A stretch of DNA of 46,510 nt from an uncultured Oscillospiraceae bacterium (lineage in GTDB: Bacteria > Bacillota > Clostridia > Oscillospirales > Oscillospiraceae): the NCBI GenBank assembly GCA_910587255.1, contig CAJUKT010000064.1, positions 1-46,510 on the forward strand, given 5' to 3'. The notes below the pieces were generated by a model. The model saw only the letters and a list, made by a program, of their open reading frames with translations. It did not search any database and was not told the DNA's origin. Positions within the stretch are counted from its first letter, which is position 1. Each line of letters starts with the position of its first letter. Shown here one piece after another: positions 1 through 5,861 of this stretch. Made by a program: the position numbers and the translations under genes.

Positions 1-93
1 CGCAAGGGCCTCCCCGTCCGCGGGCAGCGCTCCAAGACCAACGCCCGCACCCGCAAGGGTCCCAAGCGCACCGTGGCCAACAAGAAGAAGTAA
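1..93 (+). CDS. rpsM: 30S ribosomal protein S13, C-terminal fragment
   Basis: The window opens inside this gene; only the last 30 codons and the TAA stop are present. The visible tail is very basic, contains GLPVRGQRSKTNARTRKG and ends in a lysine run, which is the typical S13 C-terminus that contacts the P-site tRNA in the head of the small subunit. It is followed after 15 bases, which hold the AAGGAGGG ribosome binding site, by rpsK, as expected in the clostridial alpha operon. The 5' part lies outside the window. Confidence 0.95.
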   Translation, partial: RKGLPVRGQRSKTNARTRKGPKRTVANKKK

Positions 94-108
94 GGAGGGA
101 TAAGTCAC

Positions 109-504
109 ATGGCTGCTAACAAGAAAGTTATCAAGCGCCGCCGCGAGCGGAAAAACGTAGAGAAGGGTCAGGTGCATATCCGCTCCTCCTTCAACAACAC
201 CATGATCACCGTCACCGACATGCAGGGCAACGCCCTGTCCTGGGCTTCCTCCGGCGAGATGGGCTTCCGCGGCTCCCGCAAGTCCACCCCCTACGCCGCC
301 CAGACCGCCGCCGAGACCGCTGCCAACGCCGCCATCGACCAGTGCGGCCTGAAGAGCGTCGAGGTGTACGTCAAGGGTCCCGGCCAGGGCCGCGAGGCCG
401 CCATCCGGGCGCTCCAGGCTGTGGGCCTGGAGGTCACCCTCATCAAGGACGTGACCCCCGTGCCCCACAACGGCTGCCGTCCGCCCAAGCGCCGCCGCGT
501 CTGA
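109..504 (+). CDS. rpsK: 30S ribosomal protein S11
   Basis: This 131-residue protein is a normal-length S11, a component of the platform of the 30S subunit near the mRNA exit. Family signatures are clear: HIRSSFNNTMITVTD near residue 23, GFRGSRKSTPYAAQ in the middle, and the C-terminal PHNGCRPPKRRRV. The ATG sits 7 bases after a strong GGAGGG site. It is the second gene of the rpsM-rpsK-rpsD-rpoA block and has 21 bases before rpsD, so it is cotranscribed. Nothing is unusual. Confidence 0.98.
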   Translation: MAANKKVIKRRRERKNVEKGQVHIRSSFNNTMITVTDMQGNALSWASSGEMGFRGSRKSTPYAAQTAAETAANAAIDQCGLKSVEVYVKGPGQGREAAIRALQAVGLEVTLIKDVTPVPHNGCRPPKRRRV

Positions 505-525
505 TCTGGAAGGAGGAAAACCGAT

Positions 526-1125
526 ATGGCAAAGAATATGCAGCCCTACCTGAAGCGCTGCCGCACGCTGGGCATCTCCCCCGCCGTCATGGGCGTGAAC
601 AAGGAGTCCAACCGGAATCCCGGTCCCCAGCGCCGCCCCAAGAAGAGCGAGTATGCGCTCCAGCTCACCGAGAAGCAGAAGGTCAAGTTTGTGTACGGCG
701 TGCTGGAGAAGCAGTTCCGCGCCTACTATGAGAAGGCCGCCCGCATGAAGGGCAACACCGGCGACGAGCTGATGACCCTGCTGGAGCGCCGTCTGGACAA
801 CGTGGTATTCCGCCTGGGCCTGGCCGCCACCCGCCGCGAGGCCCGGCAGCTGGTGAACCACGGGCACTTTACCGTCAACGGAAAGCGGGTCAATATCCCC
901 TCCTACCTGGTGAAGGAGGGTGAGGTGATCGCCGTATGCGATAAGAGCCGTTCTTCCGCCAAGTTCAAGAAGATGGTGGAGGATGACCGTTTTGTGGCCG
1001 CTCCCAAGTGGTTGGAGAAAAACAAGAACGCTCCCCTGGAGGGCAAGGTGATCGCCATGCCCCAGCGGGACGACATCGACTTCGACGTGGCCGTTAACCT
1101 CATCGTGGAGTTGTACTCCAAGTAA
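526..1125 (+). CDS. rpsD: 30S ribosomal protein S4
   Basis: This 199-residue protein is a primary 16S rRNA binder that nucleates 30S assembly and, in the Firmicutes, is a known autoregulator. It carries the S4 RNA-binding domain (RRLDNVVFRLGLAATRREAR, then NHGHFTVNGKRVNIPSY) at about residues 88-130. The N-terminal part lacks the four-cysteine zinc motif seen in some S4 paralogues, so this is the zinc-independent type. GGAGG precedes the ATG. A 128-base spacer with G+C-rich hairpins separates it from rpoA; no U-tract follows these, so read-through into rpoA is likely. Confidence 0.98.
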   Translation: MAKNMQPYLKRCRTLGISPAVMGVNKESNRNPGPQRRPKKSEYALQLTEKQKVKFVYGVLEKQFRAYYEKAARMKGNTGDELMTLLERRLDNVVFRLGLAATRREARQLVNHGHFTVNGKRVNIPSYLVKEGEVIAVCDKSRSSAKFKKMVEDDRFVAAPKWLEKNKNAPLEGKVIAMPQRDDIDFDVAVNLIVELYSK

Positions 1126-1253
1126 TGCCGGTTTCCCCTGGCATTCCTGGCGCTCCGCCGCGAAAGGGCGGCAGCGGGGCTGCGCGCTTTGGTGCGGCTC
1201 CGCGCGGAGCGTATGGCAACACACGCCACTGTTAAAGGAGGGTAACACACGAC

Positions 1254-2204
1254 ATGGTAGAAATCCAGAAGCCGCGCATCGAATGTATCGAGAATGTGGG
1301 CGACGAGTCCTACGGCAAGTACGTGGTCGAGCCGCTTGAGCGGGGCTACGGCACCACCATCGGCAACTCTCTGCGCCGCATTTTGCTGTCCTCTCTGCCC
1401 GGCACGGCGGTCACCGGCATCAAAATCGCCGGCGTGCAGCACGAGTTCTCCGTCATCCCCGGGGTGAAGGAGGACGTGACGGAGATTGTGCTCAACATCA
1501 AGGGCATCATCGCCAAGCTGTACAGCGAGGGGATCAAGACGGTCTACATCGAGGCCGCAGGCGAGGGGGAGGTCACCGCCGGAGACATTAAGGCCGACAG
1601 CGATGTGGAGGTGCTCAACCCGGAACACCATATCGCCACCCTGGGGCCCGAGGCGACCCTGAACATGGAGCTCACGCTGTCCCAGGGCCGGGGCTATGTC
1701 ACCGCAGACCGAAACAAGCCTGCTCAGACCGTTATCGGCCTGATCCCTGTGGACTCCGTTTATACGCCCGTGCGTAAGGTGAACTACTTTGTGGAGAACA
1801 CCCGCGTGGGTGACGCCACCGATTACGACAAGCTGACGCTTGAGGTGTGGACCAACGGCACCATCTCCGCACGGGACGCGGTGTCCCTGGGGGCGCGTAT
1901 CCTGGTGGACCACTTTACCCTGTTTACCGACCTGTCCGAGACCATGGGCTCCAAGGCCACTGTGGTGGAGAAGGCGGAAGCCCAGCGGGACAAGGTGCTG
2001 GAGCTGACCATTGAGGAGCTGGATTTGTCGGTCCGTTCCTTCAACTGCCTGAAGCGGGCCAACATCAACACGGTGGAGGACCTCATCTCTAAGACCGAGG
2101 ACGAGATGATGAAGGTGCGCAATCTGGGCCGCAAATCCCTGGAAGAAGTGATCAATAAGCTGGCTATGATGGGGCTGTCCCTGGCCAACGATGAGAACAT
2201 CTAA
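1254..2204 (+). CDS. rpoA: RNA polymerase alpha subunit
   Basis: At 316 residues this is a standard alpha subunit. The N-terminal dimerisation and assembly domain contains RGYGTTIGNSLRRILLSSLPG near residue 32, which contacts beta and beta'. The C-terminal domain (LSVRSFNCLKRANINTVEDL, then LGRKSLEEV, about residues 245-305) binds UP elements and activators. The start has an AAAGGAGGG site. It sits between rpsD and rplQ as in other Clostridia. A perfect short hairpin overlaps its stop codon and is listed separately. Confidence 0.98.
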   Translation: MVEIQKPRIECIENVGDESYGKYVVEPLERGYGTTIGNSLRRILLSSLPGTAVTGIKIAGVQHEFSVIPGVKEDVTEIVLNIKGIIAKLYSEGIKTVYIEAAGEGEVTAGDIKADSDVEVLNPEHHIATLGPEATLNMELTLSQGRGYVTADRNKPAQTVIGLIPVDSVYTPVRKVNYFVENTRVGDATDYDKLTLEVWTNGTISARDAVSLGARILVDHFTLFTDLSETMGSKATVVEKAEAQRDKVLELTIEELDLSVRSFNCLKRANINTVEDLISKTEDEMMKVRNLGRKSLEEVINKLAMMGLSLANDENI

Positions 2205-2226
2205 AACAGCGCAGAGCGCTGTTTTA
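2202..2226 (+). terminator. hairpin overlapping the rpoA stop codon
   Basis: TAAAACAGCGC (2202-2212) and GCGCTGTTTTA (2216-2226) form a perfect 11-bp stem with a 3-base AGA loop; the first arm begins with the rpoA stop codon. Only TTTTA follows, so it could be a weak terminator or an RNA 3'-end/processing signal that sets the rpoA:rplQ ratio. Function is inferred. Confidence 0.5.
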
Positions 2227-2389
2227 GATCCCCTGTGAATGTCCGGTGAAGCGGAATTCGCGGGGGAGAGGCGGCGCGGGAGTATGTAACGTTCCTGTCC
2301 GCGCACATATGGTATGATGTCCCGGAGGCTCCGGGCGTCTGAACGAATTTAATTGACTTCGCCACGCGAGGTCGAAGGAGTGCTTAAAA

Positions 2390-2731
2390 ATGGCTAAGAA
2401 CCGCAAGCTGGGCCGTCCCAGCGACCAGCGCCGCGCCATGCTGCGCGCCATGACCACCTATCTGCTGGAGAACGGGCAGATCAAGACCACCTACGCCCGC
2501 GCGAAGGAGGTCGCGCCCATCGCCGAGAAGATGGTTACCCTGGCCAAAAAGAACGACCTGGCCGCCTACCGCCAGGCCCTGAGCTACCTCACCAAAGAGG
2601 ACGTGGCCAATAAGCTGTTCCACGAGATCGGTCCCAAGTACGCCGACCGCAACGGCGGCTACACCCGGGTGCTGAAGATGGGCCCCCGCCGCGGCGACGC
2701 GGCCGAGCTGGCTATTATCCAGCTGGTGTGA
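2390..2731 (+). CDS. rplQ: 50S ribosomal protein L17
   Basis: This 113-residue protein matches bacterial L17 throughout: RKLGRPSDQRRAMLRAMTT at the N-terminus and GGYTRVLKMGPRRGDAAELAIIQLV at the C-terminus. L17 sits near the peptide exit tunnel of the 50S subunit. It ends the alpha operon and is followed directly by a strong terminator. The 185-base gap from rpoA is longer than usual; a TATGAT at 2312-2317 lacks a good -35, so a separate promoter is possible but not shown. Confidence 0.98.
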   Translation: MAKNRKLGRPSDQRRAMLRAMTTYLLENGQIKTTYARAKEVAPIAEKMVTLAKKNDLAAYRQALSYLTKEDVANKLFHEIGPKYADRNGGYTRVLKMGPRRGDAAELAIIQLV

Positions 2732-2737
2732 TTTGAG

Positions 2738-2771
2738 AAAGCTCCCCCGCCAAGCAGGCGGGGGAGCTTTT
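2738..2771 (+). terminator. terminator of the alpha operon
   Basis: AAAGCTCCCCCGCC and GGCGGGGGAGCTTT form a 14-bp stem around an AAGCA loop, continuing into TTTT. It lies 6 bases after the rplQ stop and closes the ribosomal operon. Confidence 0.92.
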
Positions 2772-2826
2772 GCATAGGACGATGGGGAATTTTCCCCTCA
2801 AAAATGGGCAATTTGTGGGGAAACAC

Positions 2827-2855
2827 TTGACAAAATGGAAATTAGACGCTATAAT
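2827..2855 (+). promoter_or_regulatory. sigma-A promoter of the lysine riboswitch transcript
   Basis: A consensus TTGACA (2827-2832) and TATAAT (2850-2855) are separated by exactly 17 bases. A second TATAAT at 2861-2866 is too far from the -35. Predicted transcription begins near 2862, just upstream of the L-box aptamer. Confidence 0.88.
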
Positions 2856-2875
2856 TTTTGTATAATCCAAGTGAA

Positions 2876-3043
2876 TACCGTTTGATAGAGGCGCGGACAC
2901 CATGCGTACCGCGAAGCCAAGGCCAGGCAGCCGGTTTCGTGGGAGAGGGGTGCCCGCCGAAGGAGAACGGGCCTGCCTGGGCCCCTATCCTGGGCCGTGG
3001 GAGAAGATCCCCCGGACTGTCACGAGTTGTGGAGCGCTATCAA
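2876..3043 (+). promoter_or_regulatory. lysine riboswitch (L box)
   Basis: The leader matches the L-box consensus in order: GATAGAGGCGCGGAC, then GTGGGAGAGGGG, the invariant GCCGAAGG, a TGGGCC/CTGGGCCGT region, and finally GGACTGTCACGAG. The closing helix P1 can be formed by TTGATAG (2882-2888) and CTATCAA (3037-3043). A terminator hairpin follows three bases later, so the switch most likely acts by lysine-dependent premature termination. It controls the NhaC-family transporter at 3196, which argues that this transporter handles lysine or a lysine-linked exchange. Identification is by eye; a covariance-model search for RF00168 would be decisive. Confidence 0.93.
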
Positions 3044-3045
3044 TT

Positions 3046-3074
3046 CGCCGCCAAGCTGGTTGGCGGCGGGTTTT
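3046..3074 (+). terminator. riboswitch expression-platform terminator
   Basis: CGCCGCCAA (3046-3054) pairs with TTGGCGGCG (3060-3068) around a GCTGG loop and is followed by GGTTTT. It lies between the aptamer and the transporter gene and is the probable OFF structure of the lysine switch. Confidence 0.85.
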
Positions 3075-3195
3075 GTCCATGTTGGGCGCTTCCGCAGGGG
3101 GCGTCTCTTTTTTTATTCTTGCGGTGTCACTTGTAAAGAAACGCCCTGCCCGCGCGCAGCGAGCGGACGGGGCGTGACAACAAGGAGAGAATATC

Positions 3196-4923
3196 ATGAG
3201 AATGAGAAGAAACCGTCTGGGCTTGATTGCGCTGATGCTGCTGCTGATCTTTGCCCTGACCACCACGGGCTTTGCCGCCTCCGCCGACCCAACCGAAGAG
3301 ACCGGCACTAAGATGATTGAGTGTCCTGACTGCGGAACCCTGGGTGTGGTGCTGTCAGAGGCAGGGGAGGGTGTGACCTGCGAGGCCTGCGGGGGCAGCG
3401 GCTATATCCACTCTCCCAGCGGGTACTACAACACGCCCTGGGCCCTGCTGCCCCCGGTGATCGCCATTGCCCTGGCCCTGATCACCAAGGAGGTGTATTC
3501 CTCCCTGTTTATTGGCATTCTGATGGGCGGGCTGCTGTATTCCAACTTCAGCTTTGAGGGCACGGTGCTCCATGCGTTCCAGGACGGCATCGTGGCGTCA
3601 CTGTCCGACAGCTACAACGTGGGCATCCTCATCTTCCTGGTGATTTTGGGGGCTATTGTGTGCCTGATGAACAAGGCGGGAGGCTCCGCCGCCTTTGGAC
3701 GCTGGGCGCAGAAGAACATCAAAACCCGGGCGGGGGCACAGCTATCCTCAATTGTGCTGGGCTGCCTGATCTTCATCGACGACTATTTCAACTGCCTTAC
3801 CGTGGGCAGCGTCATGCGGCCCATCACCGACAAGCACAACGTCTCACGGGCCAAGCTGGCCTACCTCATCGACGCCACCGCCGCTCCCATCTGCATCATC
3901 GCCCCCATCTCATCCTGGGCCGCAGCCGTGGCCGCCTTTGCCGAGGACGGCCAGGGACTGAACCTGTTTATCCGGGCCATCCCGTACAACTTCTACGCCC
4001 TGCTCACCATTGTGATGATGGTGGGTCTGGTGGTGCTCAATGTGGACTTCGGCCCCATGGCAAAGCACGAGAAAAACGCCGTGGAAAACGGAGACCTGTT
4101 TTCCGGCTCCAACCCCTATGCCATGATGGACGATGAGATTGACGAGTCCAAGGGCTCCGTGATGGATCTGGTGCTTCCCATTGCGGTGCTGGTGGTGAGC
4201 TGCGTGGTGGGCATGATCTACTCCGGCGGGTTCTTCTCCGGGGAGGGCTTCATCGCCGCATTCTCCAACTCCGACGCCTCCGTGGGCCTGATGCTGGGCT
4301 CCGCCTTCGGGCTGGTGTTTACCCTGGTGTACTATCTATTCCGCCGGGCCATGAGCTTTAAGGAGATGATGTCCTGCATCCCCGAGGGCTTTAAGGCCAT
4401 GGTGCCCGCCATCATGATCCTCACCTTCGCCTGGTCCCTGAAGGGGATGACCGACTCCCTGGGCGCGAAATACTTCGTGCGCGATTTTGTGCGCTCCACC
4501 TCCGGCATTCAGGTGCTGCTGCCCGTGATCGTATTCGGGGTGGGCTGCTTGCTGGCCTTCGCCACCGGCACCTCCTGGGGCACCTTCGGCATCCTGATCC
4601 CCATCGTCCAGAGCGTATTTCCCATGGACGACCCCCTGGCCATCATCTGCATCTCTGCGTGCATGGCGGGCGCGGTGTGCGGCGACCACTGCTCCCCCAT
4701 CTCCGACACCACCATCATGGCCTCTGCCGGGGCGCAGTGCGACCATGTGAACCACGTATCCACACAGCTGCCCTACGCCATCTCCTGTGCGGTGATCGCA
4801 TCGGTGACGTACATTATCTCCGGGGTGCTGGCCTTTGTGGGGGCCCCCGGGCTCCTGGCCCTGCCCATCGGCGTGCTCCTGACGCTGGGCTTCCTGCTCC
4901 TCATGAAAAAGAAAACCGCATGA
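3196..4923 (+). CDS. NhaC-family antiporter/transporter under lysine control
   Basis: This 575-residue polytopic membrane protein belongs to the NhaC Na+/H+ antiporter family (for example FIDDYFNCLTVGSVMRPITD, FATGTSWGTFGILIP, CGDHCSPISDTTIMASAGA). Family members exchange sodium for protons or for organic cations. Placement behind a lysine riboswitch suggests lysine uptake or export, as known for riboswitch-linked NhaC homologues. The N-terminus is unusual: a signal-peptide-like segment (residues 8-28, ending AASA) is followed by CPDCG and CEACGG, a possible zinc ribbon at about residues 36-62, before the first transporter helix. AAGGAGA precedes the ATG. A strong terminator follows, so it is monocistronic. 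Confidence 0.9.
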   Translation: MRMRRNRLGLIALMLLLIFALTTTGFAASADPTEETGTKMIECPDCGTLGVVLSEAGEGVTCEACGGSGYIHSPSGYYNTPWALLPPVIAIALALITKEVYSSLFIGILMGGLLYSNFSFEGTVLHAFQDGIVASLSDSYNVGILIFLVILGAIVCLMNKAGGSAAFGRWAQKNIKTRAGAQLSSIVLGCLIFIDDYFNCLTVGSVMRPITDKHNVSRAKLAYLIDATAAPICIIAPISSWAAAVAAFAEDGQGLNLFIRAIPYNFYALLTIVMMVGLVVLNVDFGPMAKHEKNAVENGDLFSGSNPYAMMDDEIDESKGSVMDLVLPIAVLVVSCVVGMIYSGGFFSGEGFIAAFSNSDASVGLMLGSAFGLVFTLVYYLFRRAMSFKEMMSCIPEGFKAMVPAIMILTFAWSLKGMTDSLGAKYFVRDFVRSTSGIQVLLPVIVFGVGCLLAFATGTSWGTFGILIPIVQSVFPMDDPLAIICISACMAGAVCGDHCSPISDTTIMASAGAQCDHVNHVSTQLPYAISCAVIASVTYIISGVLAFVGAPGLLALPIGVLLTLGFLLLMKKKTA

Positions 4924-4925
4924 CG

Positions 4926-4954
4926 AAAGCCCCCGCCGAGAGGCGGGGGCTTTT
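4926..4954 (+). terminator. terminator of the NhaC-family gene
   Basis: AAAGCCCCCGCC and GGCGGGGGCTTTT form a strong stem around a GAGA loop with a T-run, 3 bases after the stop codon. Confidence 0.92.
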
Positions 4955-4958
4955 CATG

Positions 4959-4986
4959 CAACGTTGACTTTTCCGATCAAAACAGC
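4959..4986. repeat. left 28-bp inverted repeat of the SLH locus
   Basis: This 28-base sequence, beginning CAACGTTGAC and ending CAAAACAGC, recurs as a perfect reverse complement at 13637-13664. Each copy lies exactly 99 bases outside the start codon of its neighbouring hendecad-repeat gene, so the two copies bound the four-gene mirror-symmetric locus. Confidence 0.95.
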
Positions 4987-5056
4987 GGCCGGGCCCCGGA
5001 TTTGCGCAAAAATCTCCTCCGATTCGGTTGCCCGTGAACATACATCCCGCCCCCGT

Positions 5057-5080
5057 TATCCCTCCCGGATGGGAGGGATA
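5057..5080 (+). promoter_or_regulatory. Shine-Dalgarno-sequestering hairpin, left gene
   Basis: TATCCCTCCC (5057-5066) and GGGAGGGATA (5071-5080) form a perfect 10-bp stem with a GGAT loop. The 3' arm contains the only good ribosome binding site (GGAGGG) for the ATG at 5086, so the folded RNA should block initiation. The same stem with a different loop precedes the mirror gene at 13543-13566. Confidence 0.8.
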
Positions 5081-5085
5081 AAAAT

Positions 5086-5781
5086 ATGCAACAGACAACA
5101 ACCTACAAGCTCAACCTCATTGAAGCCGACGACGTATTTTCCCCGGAGCCGCTGAGCGAAAACGCCCGGAAGGTGGACGCCGCCCTGTCGTCCACCGCCT
5201 CGGCCCTGTCCGCCGAAACTGCGGCCCGGAAAAGCGCCGACACCGCCGGGACCGCCGCATGGCAAAGGGCTGTTTCCGACGAGGCCGCCGCCCGGCAAAA
5301 GGCCGTCACCGATGAGGCCGCCGCCCGGCAGAAGGCCGTCGCCGGCGAGACCGCCGCCCGGAAGAGCGCCGTCAGCGCCGAAGCCGCCGCCCGGCAAAAG
5401 GCCGTCTCCGACGAGGCTACCGCCCGGCAGAAGGCCATTGCCGCCGAAACCGCCGCCCGGCAGAGCGCCATCAACGCCGAGGCCACCGCGCGAAAAAACG
5501 CCGTCGCCGCGCTGGAGCGCCACAAGTTCGCCTGCGGAACCTACACCGGCAACGGCACGTCCCAGACCATCCAGCTTTCCTTCACCCCCAAAGCGGTAGT
5601 CATCCCCATTGCCAATACCAACGGCGCGCTGACCGGCGTCTGCCTGTGGGACAAGCCCCTCAACTCCATCAAAATCGTCACCGGCGGCTTTACCGTGAGC
5701 AATGTGGGCAGCTCACTAGCCCACTCCTATGAATACGCCAACACCAGCGGCGTCAGATACGCCTATCTCGCTTTCGCCTGA
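5086..5781 (+). CDS. phage-tail-like protein with 11-residue repeats (left copy)
   Basis: This 231-residue protein has no signal peptide and no membrane segment. The N-terminus (TYKLNLIEADDVFSPEPLSEN, then KVDAAL) resembles the attachment end of Firmicutes phage tail proteins. Residues 46-144 are nine hendecads of the type AARQKAVSDEA, predicted to form a long Ala-rich helical stalk. The C-terminal ~85 residues (GTYTGNGTSQTIQLSFTPKAVVI ... RYAYLAFA, shown in part) look like a tail-fibre tip domain. A paralogue in opposite orientation at 12866-13537 shares the N-terminus and stalk but has a different tip. No other phage genes are nearby, so this is an orphan or domesticated tail protein. Its partner and target are unknown. 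The gene converges on the SLH gene at 5862. Confidence 0.75.
   Translation: MQQTTTYKLNLIEADDVFSPEPLSENARKVDAALSSTASALSAETAARKSADTAGTAAWQRAVSDEAAARQKAVTDEAAARQKAVAGETAARKSAVSAEAAARQKAVSDEATARQKAIAAETAARQSAINAEATARKNAVAALERHKFACGTYTGNGTSQTIQLSFTPKAVVIPIANTNGALTGVCLWDKPLNSIKIVTGGFTVSNVGSSLAHSYEYANTSGVRYAYLAFA
5221..5517 (+). repeat. nine tandem 33-bp repeats
   Basis: Nine in-frame 33-base units encode the hendecad stalk. The mirror gene has eight, so unit number has changed between the paralogues, as expected from slippage or unequal recombination. Confidence 0.85.
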
Positions 5782-5792
5782 ACAGTGCAAAG

Positions 5793-5826
5793 AAAGGGCC
5801 CCCCGGAAGTTCCGGGGGGCCCTTTT
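5793..5826. terminator. terminator between convergent genes (left)
   Basis: AAAGGGCCCCCCGGA and TCCGGGGGGCCCTTT form a 15-bp stem with a 3-base loop and T5. It closes the left tail-like gene and probably also the minus-strand SLH gene that ends at 5862. Confidence 0.9.
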
Positions 5827-5861
5827 TGTGCTTGCTCGTGCAGAGCGCTGTTTGGTTTCGA

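Noticed and set aside
2858..3311. Small open frames MYNPSEYRLI and MRTAKPRPGS ahead of the NhaC-family gene
   Set aside because: They lie within the lysine riboswitch and terminator, which explain the sequence.
5221..5517. CRISPR-like array from regular 33-bp units
   Set aside because: Units are contiguous without spacers and encode in-frame hendecads.
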